Notes: a model not told the origin generated them from the sequence alone. DNA of 64,000 bases from Sinorhizobium arboris LMG 14919 (GCF_000427465.1 NZ_ATYB01000014.1:3560558-3624557), one strand, 5' to 3'. Numbered from the stretch's first letter, positions 22,145 to 30,805 are shown. Program-made: numbers and translations.

Positions 22145-22185
22145 GACTCCATTATATGGGAAATGCAGTCTCAAATAATGGAATC
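22145..22185. promoter_or_regulatory. Inverted repeat between the MFS and XRE/cupin genes
   Basis: GACTCCATTATA (22145-22156) and AATAATGGAATC (22174-22185) match at 10 of 12 positions as an inverted repeat with a 17-base spacer. A perfect TATAAT lies in the left arm on the minus strand (22156-22151) and could be the -10 of the transporter gene. A role as operator for the adjacent regulator is inference. Confidence 0.55.
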
Positions 22186-22756
22186 AGTAGCTGCTCCCCT
22201 CGAACGGGTCATCGGTGTTCGCGTTCGCGAGCTGCGCGCCGCGCAGGACCTAACGCTCGATGATCTCGCGACACGTTCCGGCGTCAGCCGCGCCATGATC
22301 TCGCGCATCGAGCGCGGCGAGGCGAGCCCGACGGCGCAGCTTCTGGCGAAGCTCTGCAGCGCATTGGGTACGACGCTTTCGGCGCTCTTCGCATCCGAAA
22401 CGAGCGATGCCTCGCCCCTGGTCCGGCGGGAAGAGCAGCGGATGTGGCGCGATCCCGAAAGCGGCTATGTGCGCCGCTCGGTCTCGCCGGAAGGCTTAGG
22501 CTCGCCGGTCGACATCGTCGAGGTCGAGTTTCCGCCCCGAGCCCGCGTCGTCTTCGAGCAACAGCCCATGGATCGCGGCATCACCCAGCACCTCTGGCTT
22601 TTCTCCGGCCGACTCGAGCTGACGATGGAAAGCGGACGCCGGCTGCTGGAGCCGGGCGATTGCCTCTTCATGGGGCTCGAACAGGCTCACATCTTTCACA
22701 ACCCCTACGAAGAACCGGCGCATTACGCCGTCATTCTCTGCCGCAGCAAGGTCTGA
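22163..22756 (+). CDS. XRE-family regulator with C-terminal cupin
   Basis: A 197-residue regulator: an N-terminal helix-turn-helix (LGVRVRELRAAQ-like start, LDDLATRSGVSRAMISRIERG) and a C-terminal cupin (residues about 110-195, with QHLWLFSGRLELTM and LEPGDCLFM). Such proteins sense small molecules and repress neighbouring catabolic or export genes. The start is uncertain: ATG 22163 is used, but 22178 and 22115 are in frame and none has a good ribosome binding site. It overlaps the inverted repeat and is followed by a GNAT gene one base after its stop. Confidence 0.8.
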   Translation: MQSQIMESVAAPLERVIGVRVRELRAAQDLTLDDLATRSGVSRAMISRIERGEASPTAQLLAKLCSALGTTLSALFASETSDASPLVRREEQRMWRDPESGYVRRSVSPEGLGSPVDIVEVEFPPRARVVFEQQPMDRGITQHLWLFSGRLELTMESGRRLLEPGDCLFMGLEQAHIFHNPYEEPAHYAVILCRSKV

Positions 22757-22757
22757 C

Positions 22758-23285
22758 ATGCCCGACGTCGCCATCCGCCTGCTCACCGAAGAAGAAGCCC
22801 TGACCGCTCTGCCGGCCCTGGCCGAAATCCTCTCCGATTGCGTCGAAGGCGGCGCTTCGGTCGGTTTCATGCAACCCTTTTCGCCGAACGACGCCGTTCC
22901 CTTCTGGGAGGGCGTCGCCGCCGCAGTCGGGCGCAGCGAAACGGTGCTCCTGGGGGCCGAAGTCGACGGCCGGATCGTCGGCACCGTGCAGCTCGGCGTC
23001 GGGACCATGCCGAACCAGCCGCATCGCGCCGATGTCAGGAAGCTGCTCGTCCACCGCGACGCCCGCGGTCTCGGCCTGTCGCGTCGCCTGATGGATGCAG
23101 CCGAGGCGGAAGCCGTCAGGCGCGGCAGAAGAGTGCTGGTTCTCGACACGGCGACCGGAGAGCCGGCGGAAGCGATCTACGAGCGATTCGGCTGGACGCG
23201 CGCCGGTGTCGTTCCCGACTATGCGCTGATGCCGGACGGCCGCTATTGCGCAACGACCTTCTTCTACAAGCATCTTGCCGCATAG
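22758..23285 (+). CDS. GNAT-family N-acetyltransferase
   Basis: A 175-residue acetyl-CoA-dependent acyltransferase. Motif A is VRKLLVHRDARGLGLSRRLM (the RGxGLxxxL type of pyrophosphate loop), preceded by GTVQLGV; motif B is YERFGWTRAGVVPDYAL. The target is unknown. It starts one base after the XRE/cupin stop and is therefore part of that operon, so it may modify or detoxify the same ligand. Confidence 0.85.
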   Translation: MPDVAIRLLTEEEALTALPALAEILSDCVEGGASVGFMQPFSPNDAVPFWEGVAAAVGRSETVLLGAEVDGRIVGTVQLGVGTMPNQPHRADVRKLLVHRDARGLGLSRRLMDAAEAEAVRRGRRVLVLDTATGEPAEAIYERFGWTRAGVVPDYALMPDGRYCATTFFYKHLAA

Positions 23286-23289
23286 GAGG

Positions 23290-23345
23290 GCCCGGATGGC
23301 CTCATCCGGCTGCCGCCAACTTCTCCCGAGACGCGCCGGCGATGT
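23290..23345. repeat. Degenerate RIME-like fragment
   Basis: The phrase CCTCATCCGGCTGCCG followed by CCAACTTCTCCCGAG matches one half of the palindromic element seen at 37.9-38.0, 50.1-50.3 and 51.4-51.7 kb. Only one arm remains. Confidence 0.45.
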
Positions 23346-23375
23346 GCTCAGGCGCATTGCCGGCTGACGCCCCGA

Positions 23376-24014
23376 TCACGATACGAAGAAGTTCGAGAGG
23401 CCCTGGCCGGCGGCGAAAGCGGCATAGCCGAGGACTGCGAAATAGATCGTGGTCGCGATCAGGAAGAAATAGCCGCCGGCCACCATCAGCCCGTCGCGCT
23501 GGATGATGCCGAGCGACAGGAGCAGGATTGCGATGCCGGGGAGCGTGTTTGACAGCGGAATCAGCCCGAGCGGAAACATGAGAAGCACGCCGCCGGCCAT
23601 GATCATCAGCCCGTTGAAGCGGTTCATCAGGGCGCCTTCGGTCAGGAAATTGAGCCGCGGACGCACGTAGCGGTCGAGTTTCGAGACCAGTGCCGCTCCT
23701 TTCCGGAGCGTCGGCACGAGCTTTTCCGTCTCGATCTCCCGGTCGAGGATGCGCTTCGGCAGCCACGGCAGGCGATTGAGGGTGATCGCGAGCGAAATGA
23801 GAATGATGGCCGCCCCGAAGACGGTGCTGACGCCCGGAATGGAGACCGGGATCAGGAACGGCAGCGTCAGGAGCGCGCAGAGCAGGAGGAAACCCTGTTC
23901 GCCGATCTCGATCATCAGCTCGCGCAGCGTGATCGTATTGCCTCTGATCGACGCAATCATGCCGGTGAGCGTGTCGCTGAGGCTGCGTTGCGAATCGCCG
24001 AACTCGACCGCCAT
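23376..24014 (-). CDS. exoD: ExoD-family membrane protein
   Basis: A 212-residue protein with an N-terminal cytosolic helix (SLSDTLTGMIASI) and four or five membrane segments. It carries the ExoD pattern EIGEQGFLLLCALLTLPFL and SIPGVSTVFGAAIILIS. ExoD of Rhizobium meliloti affects exopolysaccharide production, alkali sensitivity and nodule invasion, but its biochemical role is unsettled. The ATG at 24014 follows AGGG. More than one ExoD-family paralogue can exist in these genomes, so the symbol is tentative. Confidence 0.8.
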   Translation of the reverse strand: MAVEFGDSQRSLSDTLTGMIASIRGNTITLRELMIEIGEQGFLLLCALLTLPFLIPVSIPGVSTVFGAAIILISLAITLNRLPWLPKRILDREIETEKLVPTLRKGAALVSKLDRYVRPRLNFLTEGALMNRFNGLMIMAGGVLLMFPLGLIPLSNTLPGIAILLLSLGIIQRDGLMVAGGYFFLIATTIYFAVLGYAAFAAGQGLSNFFVS

Positions 24015-24273
24015 ATTTTTTCCCTTCACAGTTTGCGGGCGCTCCATGCGGCGCCCGCGGCTCGCATTCCTGTGCCGAACTCGTCCGGGCAGACGATAGC
24101 GCGGAGCGCGTGAAACTTCGGTTAGCGGGCCCTCTGGTCAGCAATGTGGCGAGCCCCGGTAGAAATGGTGCACCGCAACACTCCCGATCGTGGAAAGTAG
24201 AAGGCCCCTTCATCTTCCTGCCGCAATCGATAGTATGAACCGATCCTGAGCACCAATGGGGACAATTGATTCG

Positions 24274-24939
24274 ATGATCAAGAAATGCGCCATCCTGGCT
24301 GTCGTGGCCGTCTATCTTTCCGGATGCACCACCACCGATCCCTATACGGGAGAACAGAAGATGTCGAACACGGCCGGAGGCGCCTTGATCGGCGCGGGGC
24401 TCGGTGCTGCGACCGGTCTTCTGGTGGGCGGCAGTGCCGCGGGCCGGCGTGACGCCGCTCTTGTCGGCGCAGGCATAGGCGCTCTCGGCGGCGGCCTGGT
24501 CGGAAACTACATGGATCAGCAGGAATCCGAACTTCGGGCGCAGTTGCAGGGCACCGGCGTTTCGGTAACCCGCGCCGGTGATCGCATCATCCTGAACATG
24601 CCGTCGAACATCACCTTCGCGACCGACCGCGACCAGGTGATCCCTGCCTTCTACCCGACGCTCGATTCGGTCGCGATCGTGCTGCGCAAGTTCAACAAGA
24701 CGCTGATCGACGTCGACGGTCACACCGACTCGACCGGCAGCGCCTCCTACAACCAGGGGCTTTCGGAGCGGCGCGCCGCCTCGGTAGCCAACTATCTGGC
24801 CAGCCGCGGCATCGACCAGCGGCGCATGTCGGCAGTCGGTTACGGCATGGAACGGCCGGTCGCATCGAACGCCACCGAAGTCGGCCGCGCCCAAAACCGC
24901 CGCGTCGAAATCTCGATCGCGCCGATCAAGCAGGGCTGA
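24274..24939 (+). CDS. OmpA-family outer-membrane lipoprotein
   Basis: A 221-residue lipoprotein. The signal ends in the lipobox LSGC with Cys18. A Gly-rich glycine-zipper region follows (GGALIGAGLGAATGLLVGG and LVGAGIGALGGGLVG), then a C-terminal OmpA domain with VDGHTDSTGSASYNQGLSERRA and NRRVEI, which binds peptidoglycan. This is the YiaD-type layout. It would tether the outer membrane to the cell wall. A terminator follows at 24961. Confidence 0.9.
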   Translation: MIKKCAILAVVAVYLSGCTTTDPYTGEQKMSNTAGGALIGAGLGAATGLLVGGSAAGRRDAALVGAGIGALGGGLVGNYMDQQESELRAQLQGTGVSVTRAGDRIILNMPSNITFATDRDQVIPAFYPTLDSVAIVLRKFNKTLIDVDGHTDSTGSASYNQGLSERRAASVANYLASRGIDQRRMSAVGYGMERPVASNATEVGRAQNRRVEISIAPIKQG

Positions 24940-24960
24940 ACGGCTCCAGTCTGATGGCGA

Positions 24961-24992
24961 AGGGCCGCGCAGATTGCCTGCGCGGCCTTTTC
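24961..24992 (+). terminator. Intrinsic terminator of the OmpA lipoprotein gene
   Basis: Stem GGCCGCGCAG (24963-24972) and CTGCGCGGCC (24978-24987) with loop ATTGC, followed by TTTT. Confidence 0.85.
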
Positions 24993-25004
24993 AATTTCCG
25001 AATT

Positions 25005-25110
25005 TGCCCCTCATCCACCCGCCGTCCCTTCTCCCGACTGGCGGCGGAAGGGACGGCGGAGCTTTCTCTGTCCCCTCGTCTCGTCCTCAATTCTCGCCTG
25101 GGGCGGCGAT
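25005..25110. repeat. RIME-like degenerate palindromic element
   Basis: Starts with CCCCTCATCC, contains CGTCCCTTCTCCCGA and a partly complementary GGAAGGGACGGCGG arm. It resembles the longer elements near 38 and 51.6 kb but has diverged. Confidence 0.45.
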
Positions 25111-25116
25111 GCTGCG

Positions 25117-26169
25117 TCACCCCTTCGGCGGGTATTCGTGCCTGATTCCGCGAAAATCGGTGACCGTGTAGCAGCCGCCCCCCTCCGCCTCGATCGCGCT
25201 TGCGCTGACGACGGCTTTTCCGTGGCCGCCGGGAATGTCGAGGATGTAAGCCGGCTGGCACAGGCCGGAGAGGCGTCCGCGCAGAGAGGCGACGAGCGCC
25301 TGTCCCGCCTCGATCGACAGCCGGAAATGGCTGGTGCCGGGCGCGAGATCCGGATGGTGCAGGTAATAGGGCTTGATCCGCGTCTCGACAAAGGCGCGCA
25401 TCAGTTCGGCGAGCACGTCCGGATCGTCGTTGACGCCTTTCAGCAGCACGGACTGGCTCACCATCACGATGCCCGCATCGATCAGCCGCGCGGCGGCGGC
25501 ACGGGCCTCGGTGGCGAGTTCCCGCGGGTGGTTGGCATGAAGCGCCACATAGGTCGCCTTGCCGCTGCTCTTCAATGCGGCGATCAGTTCCGCCTCCACC
25601 AGACCTGGCTCGACGACCGGAACGCGCGTGTGGAAGCGCACGACTTTGACGTGCTCGATTTCTCCAAGCCGCGCCATGATTTCGCCGAGCCGTCGCGGCG
25701 ACAGCACCAGCGGATCGCCGCCGGTCAGGATCACCTCCCAGATTTCCGGGTGCCCGGCGATGTAGGCGATCGCGGCCTCGAGTTCCGCGGGTGCAAGCGT
25801 GCCGAGGCCCTCAGGGCCGACCATCTCGCGGCGGAAGCAGAAACGGCAATAGACCGGGCAGACGTGGACCGCCTTCAAGAGGACGCGGTCCGGATACCGG
25901 TGGACGATCCCGGCAACCGGGCTATGCGCGCCGTCGCCGATCGGATCGGCGCGCTCTTCCGGCATGAGCGCGAGTTCGGCCATGTCGGGCACGAACTGCC
26001 GCGCAATCGGGTCGTTCGGATCGTCGCGGTCGACAAGGCGCGCGATCGTCGGGCTGACGGCGACGGCATAGCGGGAGGCGACGCGCGAGATCGCCTCTTC
26101 CCGTTCCCGATCGACGAGGCCCGCCTCGGTTAGTTCTCGCGGCGTTCTGATGGCGCGTTCCACGGTCAC
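25117..26169 (-). CDS. epmB: EF-P-(R)-beta-lysine-forming lysine 2,3-aminomutase (EpmB, radical SAM)
   Basis: A 350-residue KamA-family radical SAM enzyme with the cluster motif Cys104-x3-Cys108-x2-Cys111 (CPVYCRFCFRRE), the SAM region LTGGDPL and the PLP lysine Lys318 in PGGHGKAVV. EpmB converts lysine to (R)-beta-lysine, which EpmA attaches to EF-P. Short length (E. coli 342) and the neighbour epmA favour EpmB over catabolic KamA. The start is GTG at 26169, overlapping the epmA stop as GTGA. Confidence 0.9.
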   Translation of the reverse strand: MTVERAIRTPRELTEAGLVDREREEAISRVASRYAVAVSPTIARLVDRDDPNDPIARQFVPDMAELALMPEERADPIGDGAHSPVAGIVHRYPDRVLLKAVHVCPVYCRFCFRREMVGPEGLGTLAPAELEAAIAYIAGHPEIWEVILTGGDPLVLSPRRLGEIMARLGEIEHVKVVRFHTRVPVVEPGLVEAELIAALKSSGKATYVALHANHPRELATEARAAAARLIDAGIVMVSQSVLLKGVNDDPDVLAELMRAFVETRIKPYYLHHPDLAPGTSHFRLSIEAGQALVASLRGRLSGLCQPAYILDIPGGHGKAVVSASAIEAEGGGCYTVTDFRGIRHEYPPKG

Positions 26170-27218
26170 CGCATGGCCTCCGCGACCGGGGCCCAGAGGA
26201 CCTGGTCGATGCGGGATGCGCCCGTTGCGAGCATAACCAGCCGGTCGAAGCCGAGCGCGATGCCGCTCGCCTCGGGCATGCCGGCGAGCGCGGCCAGGAA
26301 GTCCTCGTCGATCGGGTAGGCCTCGCCATAGATCCGTGCTTTTTCCGCCATTTCCAGTTCGAAGCGGCGGCGCTGCTCGGCGGCGTCCGTCAGTTCGCCG
26401 AAGGCGTTCGCAAGTTCTACGCCGCAGGCATAGAGTTCGAAACGCTCGGCGACGCGAGGGTCGCCGGCCGCAGGCCGGGCAAGTGCTGCCTCGGCGACCG
26501 GATATTCGTCGAGGATGGTGGCGCGCCCGAAGCCGAGATTGGGCTCGATCTTCTCGACGAGCACGCGGCTGAAGAGATCGGCCCAGCTATCGTCTCCGGC
26601 GACGCGCAGACCGACCCTGCGCATGTCCGCGGCGAGCCCTTCGCGGTCGGTTGAGCCGTCCTCCTGGATAGAGGCGAGGAGTTCGATCCCGGCGAAGCGC
26701 GCGAAGGCTTCGGCGACCGAGAGCCGCTCCGGCTCGGCGAACGGGTTGCATTCACGTCCCCGATAAACGAGTGAACGGCTCGCAACCGTCTCGGCGGCGA
26801 CCGCGAGGATCTCGGCACAGTCGCGCATCAGCGTCCCGTAGCTCTCCTCGGCGCGGTACCATTCGAGCATGGTGAATTCCGGATGGTGCAACGGTCCGCG
26901 CTCGCGATTGCGATAGACATGGGCGAAGCAGGCGATGCGCCGTTCGCCGGCAGCAATCAGCTTTTTGCAGGCAAATTCGGGCGAGGTGTGCAGGTAGAGC
27001 GGCTGAACCGTGCCGTCGAGCCCGAGGGCTTGCGTTTCGAACGCGTGCAGATGCGCCTCGTTGCCGGGCGAGATTTGCAGGGTCGCGGTATCGACCTCGA
27101 TGAAATCGCGCTCATCGAAGAAGCGGCGGAGCGCCGATTGGATCCGGTTGCGCCCGATCAGGAAGGGGCGCCGGTCGGCGTGGACATCGCGGGTCCACCA
27201 GGGTGAGGCATGCTGCAT
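26166..27218 (-). CDS. epmA: EF-P lysine aminoacylase EpmA (GenX/PoxA/YjeA)
   Basis: A 350-residue class II lysyl-tRNA-synthetase-like protein without the anticodon-binding domain. Motif 2 is visible in [20 protein letters not shown] and motif 3 in [16 protein letters not shown]. EpmA activates (R)-beta-lysine and links it to Lys34 of EF-P. It is transcribed away from efp and overlaps epmB, so the pair is probably cotranscribed and coordinated with its substrate protein. Confidence 0.93.
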   Translation of the reverse strand: MQHASPWWTRDVHADRRPFLIGRNRIQSALRRFFDERDFIEVDTATLQISPGNEAHLHAFETQALGLDGTVQPLYLHTSPEFACKKLIAAGERRIACFAHVYRNRERGPLHHPEFTMLEWYRAEESYGTLMRDCAEILAVAAETVASRSLVYRGRECNPFAEPERLSVAEAFARFAGIELLASIQEDGSTDREGLAADMRRVGLRVAGDDSWADLFSRVLVEKIEPNLGFGRATILDEYPVAEAALARPAAGDPRVAERFELYACGVELANAFGELTDAAEQRRRFELEMAEKARIYGEAYPIDEDFLAALAGMPEASGIALGFDRLVMLATGASRIDQVLWAPVAEAMR

Positions 27219-27379
27219 GGTCTGTCGGTCCAGGGCTTTCTTCCACGCGAATGCCCGGTCAGGCTGGCTATTTGCGCGAAATTAAGGTAGTGGCGGCGCG
27301 AAAACTGAATTTTCGCGTCCCTTCCGGGCCGATCTCCGGCCCGCTCGTGTCGCTGATATCTCTGTTACAAGGAAGACTA

Positions 27380-27949
27380 ATGGTCAAGGTCATCGCTTCT
27401 TCGGTCCGCAAGGGCAACGTTCTCGACGTCGACGGCAAGCTCTATGTCGTACTTACCGCCCAGAACTTCCATCCGGGCAAGGGCACGCCGGTCACGCAGG
27501 TCGACATGCGCCGCATTTCCGACGGCGTTAAGGTCTCCGAGCGCTACCGCACGACCGAGCAGGTCGAGCGCGCCTTCGTCGAAGACCGCGAGCACACCTT
27601 CCTTTATGAAGATGGCGAAGGCTTTCACTTCATGAACCCGGAAACCTACGACCAGCTCGTCATGAGCGCCGAAGACATCGGCGATCTGAAGGCCTATCTT
27701 CAGGAAGGGATGGCCGTGATGCTGTCGATCCACGAGGGCATCGCCATCGCCATCGACCTGCCGCGCCACGTCATTCTCGAAATCACCGAGACCGAGCCGG
27801 TCGTCAAGGGCCAGACGGCTTCCTCTTCCTACAAGCCGGCCGTGCTTTCGAACGGCGTTCGCACCCTGGTGCCGCCGCACATCCAGGCGGGCACCCGCGT
27901 CGTCATTGCGACGGAAGACGGTTCCTACGTCGAGCGCGCCAAGGACTGA
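27380..27949 (+). CDS. efp: Elongation factor P
   Basis: EF-P relieves ribosome stalling at polyproline. The 189-residue length is standard, with the KOW-like N-terminal domain and two OB domains. The modification loop reads FHPGKGTP with Lys34, the site of beta-lysylation. The ATG at 27380 follows AAGGAAG; the longer frame starting at 27203 overlaps epmA and is rejected. A long perfect terminator hairpin follows. Confidence 0.97.
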   Translation: MVKVIASSVRKGNVLDVDGKLYVVLTAQNFHPGKGTPVTQVDMRRISDGVKVSERYRTTEQVERAFVEDREHTFLYEDGEGFHFMNPETYDQLVMSAEDIGDLKAYLQEGMAVMLSIHEGIAIAIDLPRHVILEITETEPVVKGQTASSSYKPAVLSNGVRTLVPPHIQAGTRVVIATEDGSYVERAKD

Positions 27950-27967
27950 TCTGGTCCTCACGGAAAT

Positions 27968-28010
27968 CGAAAACGGGGACGGCAGTCTTTGGCTGCCGTC
28001 CCCGTTTTCG
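27968..28010 (+). terminator. Intrinsic terminator of efp
   Basis: Arms AAAACGGGGACGGCAG (27970-27985) and CTGCCGTCCCCGTTTT (27993-28008) pair over 16 bases around TCTTTGG; the pairing extends two more bases on each side. A and T at the ends make it work on either strand. Confidence 0.92.
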
Positions 28011-28084
28011 TTTCCCGTGCGCAGCTGCAAATGCGGCGCGCATTTGTGTGCGCCCCAGCACTTCGAAACTGCGCCCTTCCGCAC

Positions 28085-28114
28085 GGAAACCGCTACACAT
28101 TTTTCCCGGAAGTG
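28085..28114 (+). repeat. Short dispersed repeat, copy 1
   Basis: This 30-base unit beginning GGAAACCGCT and ending CCGGAAGTG is matched by 38549-38577 with one gap and a few transitions. It lies upstream of cfa. Confidence 0.5.
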
Positions 28115-28160
28115 CTTTAGGATGCCGCCCTCTGGATCGGGATGAGAGGCGCAGTACTGC

Positions 28161-29402
28161 ATGTTTCCACTATCGCATATGATGAAGTCCTTCATTCGCA
28201 AGGGGACCCTGACGGTGATCGACGCCGACGGCAAGAGGCACGTCTTTGCCGGCGAACCGGGGCCGAGCGTGACGATGCGGCTGACCGACAGGCGGCTCTA
28301 CCGCAGCCTGGTCTTCAATGCCGAGCTCGCCGCCGGCGAAGCCTACATGGACGGCACCATGCGCTTCGAGGAGGGCTCGACGCTGCGGGACTTCCTGACG
28401 CTTTTTTCGATCAATCGCCTGTCGCTCGGCTCCTATCCGATCCAGAAGCTGTTGCGGGCGGTCAAGATGCGCTTCCGCAAGCGCCAGCAGGCGAACCCGA
28501 AAGGCAAGGCGCAACAGAACGTCGCGCACCACTACGATCTCGGCAATGATTTCTACAAGCTGTTCCTCGATGAGAACATGCTCTATTCCTGCGCCTATTT
28601 CCGCGAACCTGACGAGACGCTGGAGGCCGCTCAGCGCAACAAGCTGAGGCTGCTTGCGGCAAAGCTCTGCCTGAAACCGGGCATGAAGGTGCTCGATATC
28701 GGCTGTGGGTGGGGCGATCTCGCCCTTTATCTGGCCGCGCTCGAAGACGTCGAGGTGCTGGGCGTCACGCTTTCCAGGGAGCAGCAGGCGCTCGCCTCCG
28801 AGCGGGCGCGGGCGGCCGGGATGGCGGACCGCGTGCGTTTCGAGCTCAAGGATTACCGCGACGTCGAAGGGCCTTTCGACCGGATCGTTTCGGTCGGCAT
28901 GTTCGAACATGTCGGCGTCCATCACTACGACGAGTTCTTCAAGAAGCTGAATGCACTGATGCCGGATGACGGGCTTGCCGTGCTCCATTCGATCGGCCAT
29001 ATGAGTCCGCCCGGCATGGCGAGCGCGTGGCTGCGGAAGTATATCTTCCCCGGCGCCTATTCTCCTGCGCTGTCGGAGGTCTTCGAGGTGGTCGAGCGCA
29101 ACAGCCTATGGGTGACCGATCTCGAGTTCCTGCGCGTCCACTATGCGACGACGCTTGCCCACTGGGGCGCGCGCTTCGAGAAGAATCGCGACAAGGTGAT
29201 CGGGATGTATGACGAGCGCTTCGCCCGCATGTGGGAGTTCTACCTGATCAGCGCGGAAATGATGTTCCGCACCGGCAGCCAGCTCGTCTTCCATATGCAG
29301 CTGTCGCGATCACGCGACGCGGCGCCGATCGTTCGCGACTACATCACCGATCGCCAGCGCGCCTATATCGAGAAGGAAAAGGCGCTCGACCTGGCGGTTT
29401 AG
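28161..29402 (+). CDS. cfa: Cyclopropane-fatty-acyl-phospholipid synthase
   Basis: Transfers a methylene group from S-adenosylmethionine to cis double bonds of membrane phospholipid acyl chains, typically in stationary phase or acid stress. The 413-residue protein has an N-terminal lipid-binding domain and the SAM motif VLDIGCGWGDLALYLA, with the bicarbonate/active-site region AHHYDLGNDFYKLFLDENMLYSC and SVGMFEHVGVHHYDEFF. Sinorhizobium carries two such genes; which one this is was not decided. An alternative start at MMKSFIRKG lies six residues inside. Confidence 0.92.
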   Translation: MFPLSHMMKSFIRKGTLTVIDADGKRHVFAGEPGPSVTMRLTDRRLYRSLVFNAELAAGEAYMDGTMRFEEGSTLRDFLTLFSINRLSLGSYPIQKLLRAVKMRFRKRQQANPKGKAQQNVAHHYDLGNDFYKLFLDENMLYSCAYFREPDETLEAAQRNKLRLLAAKLCLKPGMKVLDIGCGWGDLALYLAALEDVEVLGVTLSREQQALASERARAAGMADRVRFELKDYRDVEGPFDRIVSVGMFEHVGVHHYDEFFKKLNALMPDDGLAVLHSIGHMSPPGMASAWLRKYIFPGAYSPALSEVFEVVERNSLWVTDLEFLRVHYATTLAHWGARFEKNRDKVIGMYDERFARMWEFYLISAEMMFRTGSQLVFHMQLSRSRDAAPIVRDYITDRQRAYIEKEKALDLAV

Positions 29403-29404
29403 TT

Positions 29405-29475
29405 CAACCCCAGGATTTCCCCTCCCCAGAAGAGTCCCACAAGAGGGGAGGGGTTGGGGAGGGGTTTGCGGACGC
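29405..29475. repeat. Short G/C-rich inverted repeat after cfa
   Basis: CCCCTCCCC on the left is matched by GGGGAGGGG on the right, with a second copy of GGGGAGGGG further right. It looks like a remnant of the local intergenic palindrome family. A terminator role for cfa is possible, but there is no T run. Confidence 0.4.
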
Positions 29476-29531
29476 CGATCGTAGAGCTGCGGAAACCGCC
29501 CAAGAAGATGCGTTGCCGCCGATCCGTCGCC

Positions 29532-29560
29532 TTGACGCCTCATGCTTCGGCGCCTATTTA
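29532..29560 (+). promoter_or_regulatory. Predicted mbfA promoter
   Basis: TTGACG (29532-29537), a 17-base spacer and TATTTA (29555-29560). The -10 element overlaps the first bases of the Irr palindrome, so bound Irr would block RNA polymerase. Confidence 0.65.
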
Positions 29561-29573
29561 GAATTATTCTAAA
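29557..29573. promoter_or_regulatory. Iron control element (Irr operator) of mbfA
   Basis: TTTAGAA-TTA-TTCTAAA is a 17-base palindrome with perfect 7-base arms. It matches the iron control element known from Irr-regulated rhizobial genes. It lies 12 bases before the mbfA start codon and overlaps the -10 and the likely transcription start. Confidence 0.88.
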
Positions 29574-29585
29574 GAAGGTTTCGCG

Positions 29586-30569
29586 ATGCTCTCCCGGCTT
29601 TTCTCCCGTTACAAACGTCCGTTCCTGTCCTTGAGCGAACAGGAAATCCTTGCCCTCGCCATATCCTCGGAAGAGGACGATGGACGCATCTATCTCGCCT
29701 ATGCCGACGCGTTGCGCGGTAAATACCCGCACTCCGCCAGGGTTTTCGAGGAGATGGCAGAGGAGGAGAGCCATCACCGTCAGGCTTTGATCGACCTGCA
29801 TGTTGCCCGTTTCGGCAATCGCATCCCGCTCGTCCGGCGCGAGCACGTGCGCGATTTCCCGGAGCGCAAGCCAGATTGGTTGATCGCCGAGATGCCCATC
29901 GAGAAGGCGCGGGCAGAAGCCGAGGCGATGGAGGAGGCGGCGCACCGGTTTTACGTCGAGGCTGCGGCACGCACCCGGGATGCGGCAACGCGCAAGCTCT
30001 TGGGCGATCTGGCGATTGCCGAGAAGTCGCATGAATCGCTCGCCCGCCGGCTCGGCGAGAAGCATACGCCGGCGGGCGTGCGCGACGAGGAAGATGAGAC
30101 CTCACGCCGCCAGTTCATACTCACCTATGTGCAGCCGGGCCTCGCAGGACTGATGGATGGTTCGGTTTCGACGCTCGCGCCGATCTTCGCCGCAGCCTTT
30201 GCCACCCAGGATACGTGGCAGACCTTTCTCGTCGGCCTTTCGGCCTCCGTCGGCGCGGGTATCTCGATGGGTTTCACCGAGGCGGCGCATGATGACGGCA
30301 AGCTTTCCGGCCGCGGCTCGCCGGTCAAGCGCGGACTCGCCTCCGGCATCATGACGGCGCTCGGAGGTCTCGGCCACGCTCTGCCCTACCTCATTCCGCA
30401 TTTCTGGACCGCGACAACGACGGCGGTGGCAATCGTCTTCTTCGAGCTGTGGGCGATTGCCTTCATCCAGAACCGGTACATGGAAACGCCCTTCCTGCGG
30501 GCCGCCTTCCAGGTGGTGCTCGGTGGCGGTCTGGTTCTCGCCGCAGGCATCGTCATCGGGAATGCTTAG
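29586..30569 (+). CDS. mbfA: MbfA, ferritin-like/VIT1-type iron exporter
   Basis: A 327-residue fusion of a ferritin-like (erythrin/rubrerythrin) di-iron domain and a VIT1/CCC1-type membrane domain. Di-iron ligands are suggested by Glu-rich helices with EEMAEEESHHRQAL (residues 55-68) and EEAAHRFYVEAAAR and EKSHESLARR. Residues from about 178 hold the membrane domain (QPGLAGLMDGSVSTLAPIFA). MbfA exports iron and protects against peroxide in Agrobacterium and Bradyrhizobium, and is repressed by Irr under iron limitation. The operator here supports the same control. Confidence 0.93.
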   Translation: MLSRLFSRYKRPFLSLSEQEILALAISSEEDDGRIYLAYADALRGKYPHSARVFEEMAEEESHHRQALIDLHVARFGNRIPLVRREHVRDFPERKPDWLIAEMPIEKARAEAEAMEEAAHRFYVEAAARTRDAATRKLLGDLAIAEKSHESLARRLGEKHTPAGVRDEEDETSRRQFILTYVQPGLAGLMDGSVSTLAPIFAAAFATQDTWQTFLVGLSASVGAGISMGFTEAAHDDGKLSGRGSPVKRGLASGIMTALGGLGHALPYLIPHFWTATTTAVAIVFFELWAIAFIQNRYMETPFLRAAFQVVLGGGLVLAAGIVIGNA

Positions 30570-30754
30570 AGAGCGCGTGCGTTTGCGGATACAGGATCGT
30601 CGCTCACTGACTGTACTGCCCTTGAGGCGTATCGAGAGAGCGAAACCCGCTCCTCCCTCATCCTGTGACGAGCGCAGGAATGAAGAATTTTGGGGAGGCG
30701 TACGCCTTACTGCAACGCCCGCTTGCGGGTATCCGAGCGACTTCACTGACGCGC

Positions 30755-30784
30755 AATAAAAAAGGCTGCGTCCTGCAGCCTTTT
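30755..30784 (-). terminator. Intrinsic terminator of the BTLCP gene
   Basis: On the minus strand AAAAGGCTGC-AGGAC-GCAGCCTTTTTT forms a stem followed by T residues. It lies about 20 bases after the stop of the protease-like gene at 30806. Confidence 0.85.
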
Positions 30785-30805
30785 GAAAGGAACTGTTCGC
30801 CAGGA

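Noticed and set aside
27203..27379. N-terminal extension of efp
   Set aside because: It overlaps epmA on the other strand, has no family support, and the ATG at 27380 has AAGGAAG upstream.
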